This document shows positions 1-10,553 of a DNA stretch of 64,000 nt, piece after piece. A program made the position numbers and the translations under genes. A model generated the notes under the pieces. The model did not search any database and was not told where the DNA came from. It saw only the letters and a list, made by a program, of their open reading frames with translations. The stretch comes from Labia minor (Eukaryota; Arthropoda; Insecta; Dermaptera; Spongiphoridae), in contig OY720345.1 of NCBI GenBank assembly GCA_963082975.1, positions 78,709,034 to 78,773,033 on the forward strand, written 5' to 3'. How positions within the stretch are numbered: position 1 is the first letter of the stretch; each line of letters starts with the position of its first letter.

Positions 1-84
1 GCCGGAGCGCTGGTTTAGCAAAATTTAATTCCCGGCTTGAGGGGTTAAGACAGGGGTAAATTACCAGCGCTCAAAGCTAAGCCC

Positions 85-294
85 CGCCTTTTTTCCGATT
101 CCGTTTGTTTCAGGTTTTACGGTTTATAACTCAGGGCCGCGCTCCAAATTAGGTCCAAAGGCAAAAACAGGTTTTTTTTTGTCATAACACATGGGTAAAT
201 TAAAAAATAACGTATTTTACCTTTAGACCTAATTTGGAGCGCGCCCTAAGTTAAAAACCGTAAAACCTGAAGCAAACGGAATCGAAAAAAAGGC
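85..294. repeat. Long imperfect palindrome (hairpin)
   Basis: Two arms of about 80 bp (85-166 and 215-294) are reverse complements with few mismatches around a 48-bp spacer. Both carry the core CGCTCCAAATTAGGTC or its complement and a matching GATTCCGT / ACGGAATC segment. A further direct copy of part of the arm (TTCCAAATTAGATTCAAAGG) follows at about 298-320. This is probably a MITE or foldback whose outer ends I could not fix. The rest of 1-1060 is AT-rich with no gene seen. Confidence 0.7.
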
Positions 295-1065
295 GCGTTC
301 CAAATTAGATTCAAAGGCAAAAAGGATTTTTCTTTATTTACTTATTTTATTTGACTTTGAACTTAATTTGGACAAGCTCGCCCTTGGACTGAAGAAGCTC
401 GTCTGACCATCTTTTTAATTGTCTTGGAAACCATTCCGTCACTGCTTTACTTTCTTTATTAAAATCTAACAAACAATTTATCTTTCATCTTGGGAAAAAA
501 CGTTTACTCTAAAATTTTGATATAATTTTGTCAAATTCATTTATTATTTTTAATTATTTCAAAGATACATCTTATGATAGTGAAATTATAATATTTATTT
601 GAATAATATTAGTTCCTTTATATATTTTATTTTACTTTTGTGTAAATCATTTTATCAATCATTATTTTTTAAAGTTAACTTAAATGATGAGCATAAATTT
701 TTAATTCCTACATTTTAAAATTAATTTTCAATTATAAAATAGCCTGAATGAGAATCTTCATATTACTTCATCAACAATCCAGTATTAAAATTCTTTCCTA
801 GCTAATTACCGGTTATTGAGAGCAAAACTTTGTGAGTGACATCCCTTGTTCACTTTAGTTTTATATTGGTGCTTACCTTGTCTCAACTCATTTTTTTCCG
901 ACTCTAAATCACCAAAAAATCAATTCCCATGTCACATGAGCTTGAAATTCAAATTTATGATTAAATGTTAAACTAAATGTAACCTTATTTTTAATTATTT
1001 AATAATACATTTAATATTAATTGTGAATATGTGTATTTAAAATAATTTTCATTTGTTTTGTTTAG

Positions 1066-1288
1066 CCGTTCGCGTTCCAGGTCCCGACGCCGATCCCGTT
1101 CCCGATCTCGAAGTCGTTCTCGTTCACGTCACTCCCGATCAAGAAGCCGTGGTCGTCGTTCTTACAGTCGATCGCGTTCTCGCACTCATTCACGTTCTGA
1201 TTCGAAGAGTTCACGAGGCGGCAAATCCCGGTCACGTAGCAAGTCTCCTCGTAATAGCAAGAGCCGATCTCGCAGCAAATCTAAATGA
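1066..1288 (+). CDS. SR-type splicing factor, terminal exon (5' part outside window)
   Basis: This is the final coding exon of a serine/arginine-rich RNA-binding protein. A pyrimidine-rich tract ending TTTGTTTAG supplies the acceptor at 1064-1065, and the exon enters with the third base of a codon. It encodes about 73 residues, almost all alternating Arg-Ser dipeptides with a Gly-Gly-Lys interruption, ending in a lysine-rich SRSKSK tail before TGA. RS domains of SR proteins are phosphorylated by SRPK/CLK kinases and recruit spliceosome components in the nucleus. The RRM-bearing exons should lie upstream of position 1, so the exact family member (SRSF2-, SRSF4/6- or Tra2-like) cannot be decided. 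GC content and codon use stand far above the surrounding AT-rich DNA, as expected for an RS domain. The call of an RS tail is secure; membership of the classical SR family is inference. Confidence 0.8.
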
Positions 1289-1414
1289 AGATCAAGTATT
1301 TAATTGAATCCAGCTTATGATTTGGAAGGTATTCGCCTAATCCCTACAATTTGTCCTTTGATTCTGATGTATAAAATTAGTGCACTTTCTATATTTACCA
1401 TAATTTGTATTTGA

Positions 1415-1420
1415 AATAAA
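1415..1420 (+). terminator. Poly(A) signal of SR-type gene
   Basis: AATAAA lies 127 bp after the TGA of the RS-domain exon and is followed by AT-rich sequence. It is the first canonical hexamer downstream. Confidence 0.55.
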
Positions 1421-4400
1421 GTCAAATTAAAATGACAAATAACTTCACCTTTAAAAATAAATAGTTTTAACTTATCATGTTGAGTTATTTTTGTAAAAAT
1501 TGTAAAATTTCATTCAGAGAAGAAATAGCCACTTGGACAATTATAGTTAAAAAATTATAATTAATAATATAAAACTTGTTCTCTCTCTGTAGTTATTAGG
1601 AGTAATACTTATTTTAAAAAGTTTCAATGCTTAAAAATGACATCTATTTATAAATTAATAAATAAATATATATCAAATAGAAACTTAACTTTAATGGATA
1701 TCAAATCTATATTGTTTTTAAATTACCAATTTAAAAAGGTGGTAGTAATAACTTTTCTTTTATTTATTTTACTTTTTTTTTTTTTTTTTGAAAAAAAAAA
1801 GAATTTTTGATTTTCATCATGTATTATGTCCATTTATGTTTATTTTTTTCCTAGTATTTAATACTACAATAAATTACTTATTCGTGACACATAAATTTTA
1901 TTTTCATTTTAATATTTTTATTTCCTTAAGCCCTAATAATTTGTTTTTTCAAAAAATATTAATCTTAGAGAAATAAAAAATATTTTCTATTAATTACTTT
2001 AATTTTAAATGTATTTTTTTAAATTGATAATTATGAATTGAAAATTTATTCATCTGTTTTTGATAATGCTATATTGTTTAATAAGAACAAGATGACTTAG
2101 ATAACAATGATAGGTATTAGAAATGAAAATTCCGCTATAATTTTAGAAAAATTAATTAAAGTATAGTTAATTAATTATTATAATTAATGGATTCCCTATA
2201 CGAATAGTGTTTAATCGTTCTATCAAAGGTATATCTAGAATTTATAAACATTCTTATTTTTAAAAATTAAATAAAAAAAATGTATAAAAATGATTAATTT
2301 CTTTAATATTTTTTATAGTATTTAAAGGATAAAAAAAACTCTCTTACTATAATTATAATTTTGTCGTTGAAACATGTTTCTATATTGTCTTTTTCTAAAA
2401 TAACTATTTATAATTACTATCAATATTAATATATATATATCTTTATAGTTGTATTCCGATTTTTTTTTTTAATTAATTCAAAAATAGTCTTAATGTCTTA
2501 TGAAAAAAATGTTGAATTTAATTTCAATAAAACTAATTTAATATAAACAATAAATAAATAATATAAATAGTATGCACACATTTTTTAGACTTTAAAAATT
2601 CATGTTATTTTAGTTTATAGTTACTAAAATATAAAAAAAAAAACAATAATATTAGATTATATAAAATCTTGTAATATTATATTTATTCTATAATCAAGGT
2701 AATTTGGAAGTTTTTAAAATTAACCTTGACTTTTGAGATATTTTGTTTATTGAAAAAAAAACTTCCAAATTTCCTTTAATCTATCATTATTTGGATAAGT
2801 AGAATGTTATGCGTTGTGTAGGGGAAGGTAGCTGCCACGGGTGTTGCTGATGTTGGGGAGAGGGAGCAGAGTTCACGCAGTCAAATTAAGGAGCCGCTGC
2901 CAGCAAAGAAACAGAAATACCAAGGAGTGCAGCTGCCAGCGGTTCCTGCTTTCTCCATAAGCCAAACAAATATAAAAATGAGCTTGATTGTATGGGTCCT
3001 CAGAAATTTATTTTCTTAGCATAAAAAATACGGTGCACTTTTTTAAGAAGCAAAATATATATATTTATATATCTTTCTATCGATTTATAAACTATATGTG
3101 GATAAATAGATAGATATTTATATATATATATATATCTAAGAATAACAATCTTTTTGTTGAATTTGTTTCATATTGAAAAAAAATCTTAAAACTTCTTATA
3201 TTTATTTATCTTTTTTTTTTAATAAATTTTTATATTAAGGAAAATGTATTATTTTAAATTGAATTACTATCATTTGCATTAAAGTATTATTTAACTAAAA
3301 TTAAAAAAAAATTTATTTTCCATTTTTCTTTATTCTATATATTTATGTAATAAGTTAAACAATTTAAACATTATTTACCATTCGAACAGTTTTTTATTTA
3401 ATTACAGGCTTTAAAAAAATCAACTGAAAATTGATTTTCAAGATTTTAATTAAAAATAAAAAATACGATTCGGTTTATGTGAAGAATGTAAAATGAATAT
3501 TATTTAGATTTTTCAGATTGAAGCAGCAACCACATTACTTCGACTTTTCCTATCCTGAGCTACCTTTATCTAATTTTCATCAGCCCACTGATTTCTTGGT
3601 CCAATCCTCGTTAACGACTATAGGAAGGGAAAATATTGTTTCTTATTGGATTATATCTAAGAACGTACTTTCCTACATTTTTTCTTCAAACTTTCGAGCC
3701 ACGAATCCTGCCTTACCGATTTTATGATTCGATTTGTTTGTGGGTGTGGTTAGCTGTCTAACGGCAAGTAATTTCTCGGTCTTTCTCTTGTAATTTTCGG
3801 TTCTATTTTAACGTTTTTTTTTGTCAAAAGATGCACCCACCAGAGGGGGTAGAAAATGTAATATTGTAAGTTTATTAAAATATAACCTTGGAAGTATTAT
3901 AAATGACTCTTTCATAATATATAATATCGTTTTCTGCCAGATAAGCGTTATTTGATATGATTAACTTCCTTGATTTATAAAGAAATCAAACTGGCAAAAA
4001 TTATTAAATTTTCAATTTTTGATACAAAACGCGTGGATCTGCACTTCTTTTAATATATATACCTAACAAAATTAGTACTTTTAAAAGTTACTTTTTTATT
4101 TTGAAAAGCACTAAAAGAATGTTTTTATTTAACGAGATTATTAATGTTAAATTAAAAGTCATTATTGTATCATTGTAATCACCTTATTATGTTAGAATAA
4201 ATATACAAATTACATAATTTCGCCTGGTAAGTATAAGAAACATGAAGATATTCTCAAGGCAGCCATCTGTTCATCTCAAATAAAATAAATTAATCATAAG
4301 AAGATGACAAATATAGATAAGTAAATATGACCAGGTAATTACATATTTTTCATAGCTTTTTCTCTTTTTTTAAATAATATAATTAATATTGACAAATAAT

Positions 4401-5890
4401 TTAAAAATATAGCAACATTAATAGAAATTTTAGTGAAAAAATTGAAAATTTTGTTTCATTTTAAAAATATTTAAAATAAATTTACTTATACTTTTTTATT
4501 TATAAATTTTCATATTCATCCTTATCCAATTTTTATAGATAGGTTATTATATATATCGCCAGTTTATATTATTTAATACTTTGCTGATCCAAATTTACAT
4601 TAAGCATTAAAACTCATTTGGAAACTAATTATTTCACCAAATGGTGACAATTTTTTTTTATAGTAATAAGTAGTATAATAAAACATTATTCACCAACAAT
4701 ATATATAAATAATTAGACGACAATTCCTCTAATATATTTCATAATTTCGTATAGTAAATATGATATGACATAGTAAATAGATATGATTCTATTCTATTTA
4801 TTTTTCAACATCTGCATAATGTTTATGAACATAAATAATATAATAAATAAATAACAAATGATCAAGATTTTATTATAAATAAATAATTCATTTCTTAATA
4901 TTGACACATAAGAATTTAATTAAATTTATGTAAATGTTTTGTAAAATTTAAAGAATTTTGGGCTTTTATCATGTATTATAAATGATTAATATTTAATAAT
5001 GATAAGGTCCCAAAACCCTTTGTTTCACCATTTTAATATTTTATATACATTTTTACTATCACTCCTATATGTCGATAAATTTTTCCAATAGATTCTTGTG
5101 TCATTTTCTATATTTGGTAAAATTTTATTTTATAAATAAAATTAAAAAAAAATACCTTACATTTTTAACTAAAACTAATATTTTAATTTGTTTTTTATTA
5201 AAATTAGGGTTCAATAAATTAATATATCATTAAATCCCCTCCCATTTTTCGATTGTTTAAATTTCTAGATTATGCTAAATTGTGCTAGGCTGTGTTAAGT
5301 TGTGCTAAGATTGTGCCAAAATATTGTTGAGAAAAAGACATAATTATAGAAGTTATAATAAAAATAAAATCCGAGTCCGGGTTAAATATATGTCCGAAAT
5401 ATAGGGAGGGTACAAAATTATATACCTATGTTGTGCTAGCCTAGCACAATTCACATTTTTAAGTTTTTTAAAAATTAATATTAAGGGAACTTTATACTTG
5501 AATAGGAGAGGAACATCTCAAAACTGTTTTTCGTAAATAATTTCAAAAATTTTTGCAAGAGTATTCAAATTACATATCTATGTTGTGCTAGCTTAGTACA
5601 ACTTAGCAAACTTTTAGATTTTTAAAAATTAAAATATTACATAGTTTATTTTTGAGTGAAGTACTGCACTCATTTTTCATGTATAACTCAAAATATAATT
5701 ACTTCAAATATTCTTTCCTGGCAAGTAATCATGCCGTTGCAACCCGGTGGGATATTGTCCTTTCCTCACCCATAGACGAGAATTCTTTCCTGCGGGAAAG
5801 ATGATTCCGTACGACCGTACGATAAGAATGTTTGTTTATGCGCGGGGGGAGGGGGGATATTACGTTCCCATTACACCTTAAACACGCTTT
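1421..5890. other. AT-rich intergenic DNA
   Basis: The stretch is mostly A/T homopolymer runs and TA repeats. I see no supportable gene. Exceptions are a GC-richer open frame at 2822-3019, an unassigned open frame at 3518-3727 ending in TGA with no recognisable domain, short palindromes around TTGTGCTAGCCTAGCACAA at 5431-5451 and a variant at 5582-5603, and a GC-richer patch at 5730-5890 with no coding logic. Confidence 0.6.
2822..3019 (+). other. Coding-like open frame, 65 codons, unknown
   Basis: A GC-richer island in AT-rich DNA. A stop codon lies immediately upstream (2819-2821), but TGTAG at the same place could be a splice acceptor, giving an exon that opens in phase 0 with Gly-Lys-Val-Ala-Ala and runs 65 codons to TAG. 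The peptide has a hydrophilic start and a Leu-Pro-Ala-Lys-Lys-Gln-Lys stretch, but I recognise no domain. It may be a terminal exon of an unseen gene or a fragment of a transposon. Confidence 0.25.
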
Positions 5891-5904
5891 GAGCATCTTC
5901 TCGA

Positions 5905-6530
5905 TTGGTACGACTCCATAACCATGGGAGAGGAGAGTAGATTTAGAGTATTTGAGAATAGGATTCTTCGCAGCATTTATGGGCCAAAGAAAGATGAATA
6001 GCGGAGATTGGATAAAGTGGAGTTGCATGACCAGACAGTTACGGTTATAAAATGGAGAAGGCTGCGATGGGCAGGGCATGTGGCTAGAATGAGAGAGGAA
6101 AAAATGGCGAAGTGTATAAAGCCTAGTTAAGCCCAATTTACACGAGCTTAGTACTTGTCATTAGTTAAGGGATGAGCAAATACTTTTTGAAGTCCGCCGG
6201 CCGGTTGAAAAAGTTGGCTCTTATTTTGTTTCTTCGTTCTCTAAAAAAATTTTTTTTTAATAGTGTTTTCGACCCGGAAGACATTTTGAAAATTTTATTT
6301 TGGCCCGCGCTTAAAAGTATTTTCCCATCCCTGAACTAATGACAAGTACTAAGACCGTGTAAACTAGGCTTAATTGTGGGGAGACCGATTGGGAAACGGT
6401 CCGGATGCAAGACCAAGTACGCGGTTGGCCGACAATGTAGGGAGAGACAGAAGAGAGATGGGAGAGGTTATAGAAGTCGGATGGGTGTAGCCTAGAATAG
6501 GCACGAGAGCCACAGGGATAAATAGATATT
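5905..6530 (+). mobile_element. Non-LTR retrotransposon 3' fragment, split by a MITE
   Basis: The plus strand carries decayed coding sequence for the C-terminal end of a LINE reverse transcriptase polyprotein: the segment reading like FRVFENRILRSIYGPK, then RLRWAGHVARMREEKMAK, then a GRPIGK-type motif and a trailing V.G(R)D.R.REMG segment. A 239-bp piggyBac-type MITE (6131-6369) interrupts it. Frameshifts and stops make it a relic. It ends near AGCCACAGGGATAAATAGATA, resembling the GATA-rich tail seen on the copy at 55245-55846. Related fragments occur at 20925-21510 (-), 32690-32820 (-), 41630-41815 (+), 55245-55846 (+) and 62030-62210 (+). Confidence 0.8.
6131..6369. mobile_element. piggyBac-type MITE with TTAA target duplication
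   Basis: A 239-bp element flanked by TTAA at 6127-6130 and 6370-6373. Its ends are long terminal inverted repeats: GCCCAATTTACACGAGCTTA on the left against GCCTAGTTTACACGGTCTTA on the reverse-complemented right, with similarity extending beyond 50 bp. It encodes nothing. TTAA duplication is the hallmark of piggyBac-superfamily integration; the assignment rests on that and on the TIRs, not on a transposase. Confidence 0.85.
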
Positions 6531-6855
6531 GTATTTAACATCGTTGTTTTCGATTTTTATTTTGAAATAAAGTAAACTATTAAATGTTTCTCACGGGTTC
6601 ACATAATTCATTTGCATTTTTCCACACACAAGTTTCAGATCCTGAAAAAATAATCTCACTAATAGATGAAATATTTGAAATTTATTCTTATAATAATTTA
6701 CAAAGTATTATTAAATAAAATATTCATAAAAACTAAACACACACACACACACATTATATGTAATATGCTAGTATTAGGAAAAACCAAAAAAGTGATAAAC
6801 TTTTTATGAAAACATTAAGAATTATTATTTTTATTTTTTTTTACTATCTCGCCAG

Positions 6856-7498
6856 TAGGGCTTACAATACCGGGATCTCGGGATCCCGGACGATTTTTGT
6901 CCGGTATTTATGTAAAAATACCGGTATTTTGGTATTACGAATTTACAAAATGTGTATGATTTTTTAATGCCAATAGTGCCGACAAGTGTAGAATCAGAAA
7001 GAGTTTTTTCGGCCGCTGGTTATATTTGTACGAAAATTCGGTCCTCGCTTGATGATGAAACGTTTGATTCGTTGTGTTTTTTAAGAGCAAACTTTAATAA
7101 ACAAAACGCAAGTTATTAATATTAAATACTTTCAATTGATATTTTTATATTTTTTACTTCTTTAATTATATTTAATTCTTTAATTATATAATACCATACG
7201 AGCCTATTATATGTAAAATGTAACATAGAATTTAATATTTACTTTATTTTACTTGCACGTTTTTTTGTATCTATCTACTCCTACTCTCTCTCCTATTAAT
7301 AAAATAAATAATATCTACTCATTTCAGAACAATATTTATTGGATTTCATCTATTATTTGTTAAAAAGTCAATATAACAACTGAAGTAAGTAGAAATATAA
7401 CTAGTAAATTTATTATTAATAATACCGGTATCCCGGTATTTCAAATTTCAAATACCAAATACCGGTATTCAGATTTTAGTTCGGTATTGTAAGCCCTA
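6856..7498. mobile_element. Non-autonomous hAT transposon nested in the foldback
   Basis: A 643-bp element whose ends are TAGGGCTTACAATACCG and its complement CGGTATTGTAAGCCCTA. It is flanked by the exact 8-bp target duplication CTCGCCAG (6848-6855 and 7499-7506), as expected of hAT elements. Positions about 6957-7110 (+) still encode the hAT C-terminal dimerisation signature: a P-S-x-E-R-x-F-S-x-A-G core followed about 10 residues later by R-S-S-L-D and then FLRAN. The rest of the transposase is gone, so this is an internally deleted copy. It interrupts the left arm of the foldback, so it is the younger insertion. Confidence 0.9.
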
Positions 7499-8251
7499 CT
7501 CGCCAGAGATACGTTTTGAAGGTTCCTGAATCATTTTCACTAAGTTTGAGAAAAATGTCCGTGTGTGTGTGTGTGTGTGTATGTAGACACGATTACTCAA
7601 AAATCGTTTGAGCTAGAATCATGAAATTTGGTATAGGGGCATTTTTCAAAATTCGTAGTTTTCTATCAACTTTTGAGAAATGTATGAAATTACCTAATTT
7701 TTTTCCCTCTAAAGTGACGTAATAATAATGATATGTGTTTGATGGTTTTACACATGATTAAAAATTGTATAAAACTGCTATATATAGAATTTCAGCTTGA
7801 TTGAATCGCTGAAAGTAGCAGAATTAATTTTTATAACACTGCAAATCTCACGCGCCAACACGTGATGTGGTGCCGTCAAAAAAGAGCCAAACATGCGCTG
7901 GTTTAATAAATATTTTTTATTAATTTTAATTTATAATTAATTAAATTTAATTTAAATATAATTAATGTTATTTAATCTAATTCAAATTTGCGAGATAATC
8001 TTGTGGAGACACTCCAGCTTATTTATCCATTACATTCGTTACATTTTTATTTGATGAATAAATAAATTTCTACATATTTAAAAATTGACTTCTTTTCCTA
8101 ATTAAGACCAGTTCTATGAGATATTCTAATATTAACAATCAATGTTATATTTTAAATTAATTATTAACATATATTACTAGTAATATTAATTTAAGATAAG
8201 CTTGGTAATCTTCATATTTGTTAATAATTTTTTTTTTTAAATTGTTTGCGT

Positions 8252-8368
8252 TTAGAAGAACTCTTTGGTGTGGTTTATGGCATCCGGATTTTTTCTAACA
8301 ATAAGAATATAATTTGGTGGTCTAACTCGTCCAGCAAAGACCACACCCAAACCCGTGGGCAAGGACAT
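8252..8368 (-). other. 38-codon open frame in the foldback loop
   Basis: A minus-strand frame from ATG (8368-8366) to TAA encodes 38 residues with a non-random composition: Leu-Pro-Thr-Gly-Leu-Gly near the start, an Arg-Pro-Pro-Asn-Tyr segment, then Ile-Val-Arg-Lys-Asn-Pro-Asp. It is GC-richer than its surroundings. It may be a fragment of a host exon captured between the arms. I do not recognise the parent protein. Confidence 0.3.
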
Positions 8369-9378
8369 TGTCCTTGGCCATGGTCATTGAAAAAGTAGTC
8401 AAATGTTATAATTCTTCTTGAGAAATTCAAATGGAATCTTTATTAAATTATAGCTGGAGTGTCTCCACTCGACTATCTCGCAATTTGAATTGGATTAATT
8501 AACAAATATATTATATTTAAATTAAATTTAATTAATTATAAATTATAAATTAAAATTAATAGATAATATTTATTAAACCAGTGCATGTTTGGCTCTTTGT
8601 TGATGGCACCATTTCACGTGTTGGCGCACGAGATTTGCAGTGTTATAAAAATTAATTCTGCTACTTTCAGCGATTCAATCAAGCTGAAATTCTATATATA
8701 GCAGTTTTATACAATATTTAATCATGTGTAAAACCATCAAACACATATCTTTATTATTACGGTCACTTTAGAGGAAAAAAAATCAGGTAATTTCATACAT
8801 TTCTCAAAAGTTGATAGAAAACTACGAATTTTGAAAAATGCCCCTATACCAAATTTCATGATTCTAGCTCAAACGATTTTTGAGTAATCGTGTCTACATA
8901 CACACACACACAGACATTTTTCTCAACCTTAGTGAAAATGATTCAAGAAGCTTCAAAACCTATAAAAACATCAAAATCTCGACATCGAAAATTTTCGTGA
9001 TCGCAATACTATCTCTGGCGAGATAGTAAAAATAGTCGGTTGAAATATAAACGATTTGTATTACAAAAGTTAAATTTAATTAATAAAAATTTCTTTGATA
9101 AATTTTGAGTATTAATTTTAGATTTAAGTAAAGGAAATTAAATGAATAAATAAAATGATCAATGATCGAAATTGAATGTAGAAAAGACGCCATTTGAAAT
9201 TGGTTCGAAGATGGTTTTTATAGCGTTTTTTCATTTTAACCGGTCAAGGAAGTTCGCACGTCTTCCAGGATCACCACACCCCTTCCGATTGAAGGATCGT
9301 CGGGTGCGATGTCTTGCAAGGTCACCGTTATGGCCTTGGTACTGTTGTAAAGGGCGTGGTATTACGATGGTCAACAAG

Positions 9379-9413
9379 TATAAAAACGACAGACGGAGTT
9401 TTCGAATTCGTCA
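9379..9413 (+). promoter_or_regulatory. Core promoter of the cuticular protein gene
   Basis: TATAAAA at 9379-9385 is followed 30-odd bases later by an initiator-like TCACTT (9411-9416, predicted +1 at about 9413). This gives a 36-nt 5' UTR before the ATG at 9449. TATA plus initiator with a very short leader is common in highly expressed arthropod cuticle genes. Confidence 0.6.
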
Positions 9414-9448
9414 CTTGGTATCGAATTGCCCGTAGCCAAACACACAAA

Positions 9449-10462
9449 ATGAAATTCTTGGTGAGTATTCCATTTGAAAATCGATATAATTTCTTAGGAT
9501 TTTTTTTTATTCTTTTAATAATTATTTGCAATTATTTTTCTCAGGTTGTCCTTTGCTCCGCCCTTGCCTGCGCTGTGGCCACACCAGGCTTGGTTGGGAT
9601 TAATGGCGCCTTTGGCTACGGCTATTCAGCCCTTTCTCCCTTGGCCACCCCTTATGCTTATTCCGCTGCCCCAGTGGCTGTAGCTCATGCTGCTGCCCCC
9701 GTCGCCGTTGCCCATGCCGCTGCCCCCGTTGCCGTTGCCCATGCTGCCCCAGTTGCTGTTGCCGCCCCAGTCGCCGTTGCCGCCCCCGCTGTCGTTAAAT
9801 CGCAATATCATGCTCAAGATGAACTTGGCCAAGCCAGCTATGGACACAATGAACCCCTTCAGGTACTAATATTATCCATTGAAATCAATGATGTTCAATT
9901 ATTTTCTATAATAATATCTTGAACTTGTTGTTTTTTCCAGGCCCATCATGCTTCTCAAGATGTGCACGGCAACAAAATTGGCTCTTTCAGCCATGTCGCC
10001 CCCAACGGTCAGGTGTTCCGCACTGACTACGTAGCTGATGCCCTTGGCTACCGTGTTGCCAGCAACGCTCTTCCTGTTGGCCCATCTGCCCTTCCCCTCC
10101 CCGTCGCTGACACCCCCGAAGTAGTTGCTGCCCGTGCCAGCCACCTTGCCCACCACGTTGCTGCCATCCACCGTGTCCGACGAGGAATTCTCGCCCTTGG
10201 CCATACCCCAGCTGCCACCACCCCCCTTGCTGCTCCAGTTGCCTATGCTGCTGCCCCAGTAGCTTATGCTGCCCACACCGCCGTAGCTGCCCCATTGGCT
10301 TATGCTGCCCACACCGCCGTAGCTGCTCCAGTAGCTTATGCTGCCCACACCGCCGTTGCTGCACCAGTGGCCTATGCCGCCCCCGCCACCCTCGCTCGGG
10401 AAGGACTCCTCACCCAAGTTGTCAACACCCCCGGACACGCCGTCAGCTACCGCATTGACTAA
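9449..10462 (+). CDS. Cuticular protein, Ala/Val/Pro-rich with R&R-like chitin-binding core
   Basis: Three exons (9449-9460, 9545-9862, 9941-10462) give 283 aa. The first exon encodes only Met-Lys-Phe-Leu, the split signal-peptide start typical of insect cuticle genes; signal cleavage is likely after about residue 16. Residues about 38-90 are tandem AAPVAVAH-type repeats. Residues about 90-165 hold the conserved core: QYHAQDELGQASYGH, then G-x-x-x-G-S-F-S-x-x-x-P-N-G and an R-T-D-Y-V-A-D-A-x-G-Y-R-V segment. This resembles the Rebers-Riddiford (chitin-binding type 4) consensus but is shortened. The C-terminal half has AAPVAYAAHTAV repeats and ends HAVSYRID. The product would be secreted by epidermis and bind chitin in exo- or endocuticle. 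The DNA is strikingly GC-rich against its surroundings, and several repeats are near-identical in DNA. RR-1 versus RR-2 class cannot be set safely. Confidence 0.9.
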
Positions 10463-10547
10463 GCGTCCTCTGCCATTCCTCCAAATTTTTCTTTCTTTAA
10501 GATGAGCTGTGTATGTTTGTGTGTTTTCAATTGTACATATTCTGTTA

Positions 10548-10553
10548 AATAAA
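10548..10553 (+). terminator. Poly(A) signal of cuticular protein gene
   Basis: AATAAA 85 bp after the TAA stop, in TGTTAAATAAAAAC; short 3' UTR. Confidence 0.65.

Larger units (their letters stand above)
6841..9028. mobile_element. Large foldback element with about 500-bp inverted arms
   Basis: The outer ends read TTACTATCTCGCCAG (left) and its complement CTGGCGAGATAGTAA (right). The left arm (6841-8018, including a nested hAT) and right arm (about 8453-9028) are reverse complements over roughly 500 bp. They share a CA/GT microsatellite, the phrase GAATCATGAAATTTGGTATA or its complement, and the inner boundary AGCTGGAGTGTCTCCACTCG / complement. The 430-bp loop (8019-8452) is unrelated to the arms and includes a 38-codon open frame on the minus strand. 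A lone arm is present at 13011-13608. No transposase is encoded. I call it a foldback or composite MITE; the superfamily is unknown. Confidence 0.8.

Noticed and set aside
5729..6136. 135-codon minus-strand open frame
   Set aside because: It runs antisense to LINE coding sequence and has no recognisable domain; the plus strand explains the region.
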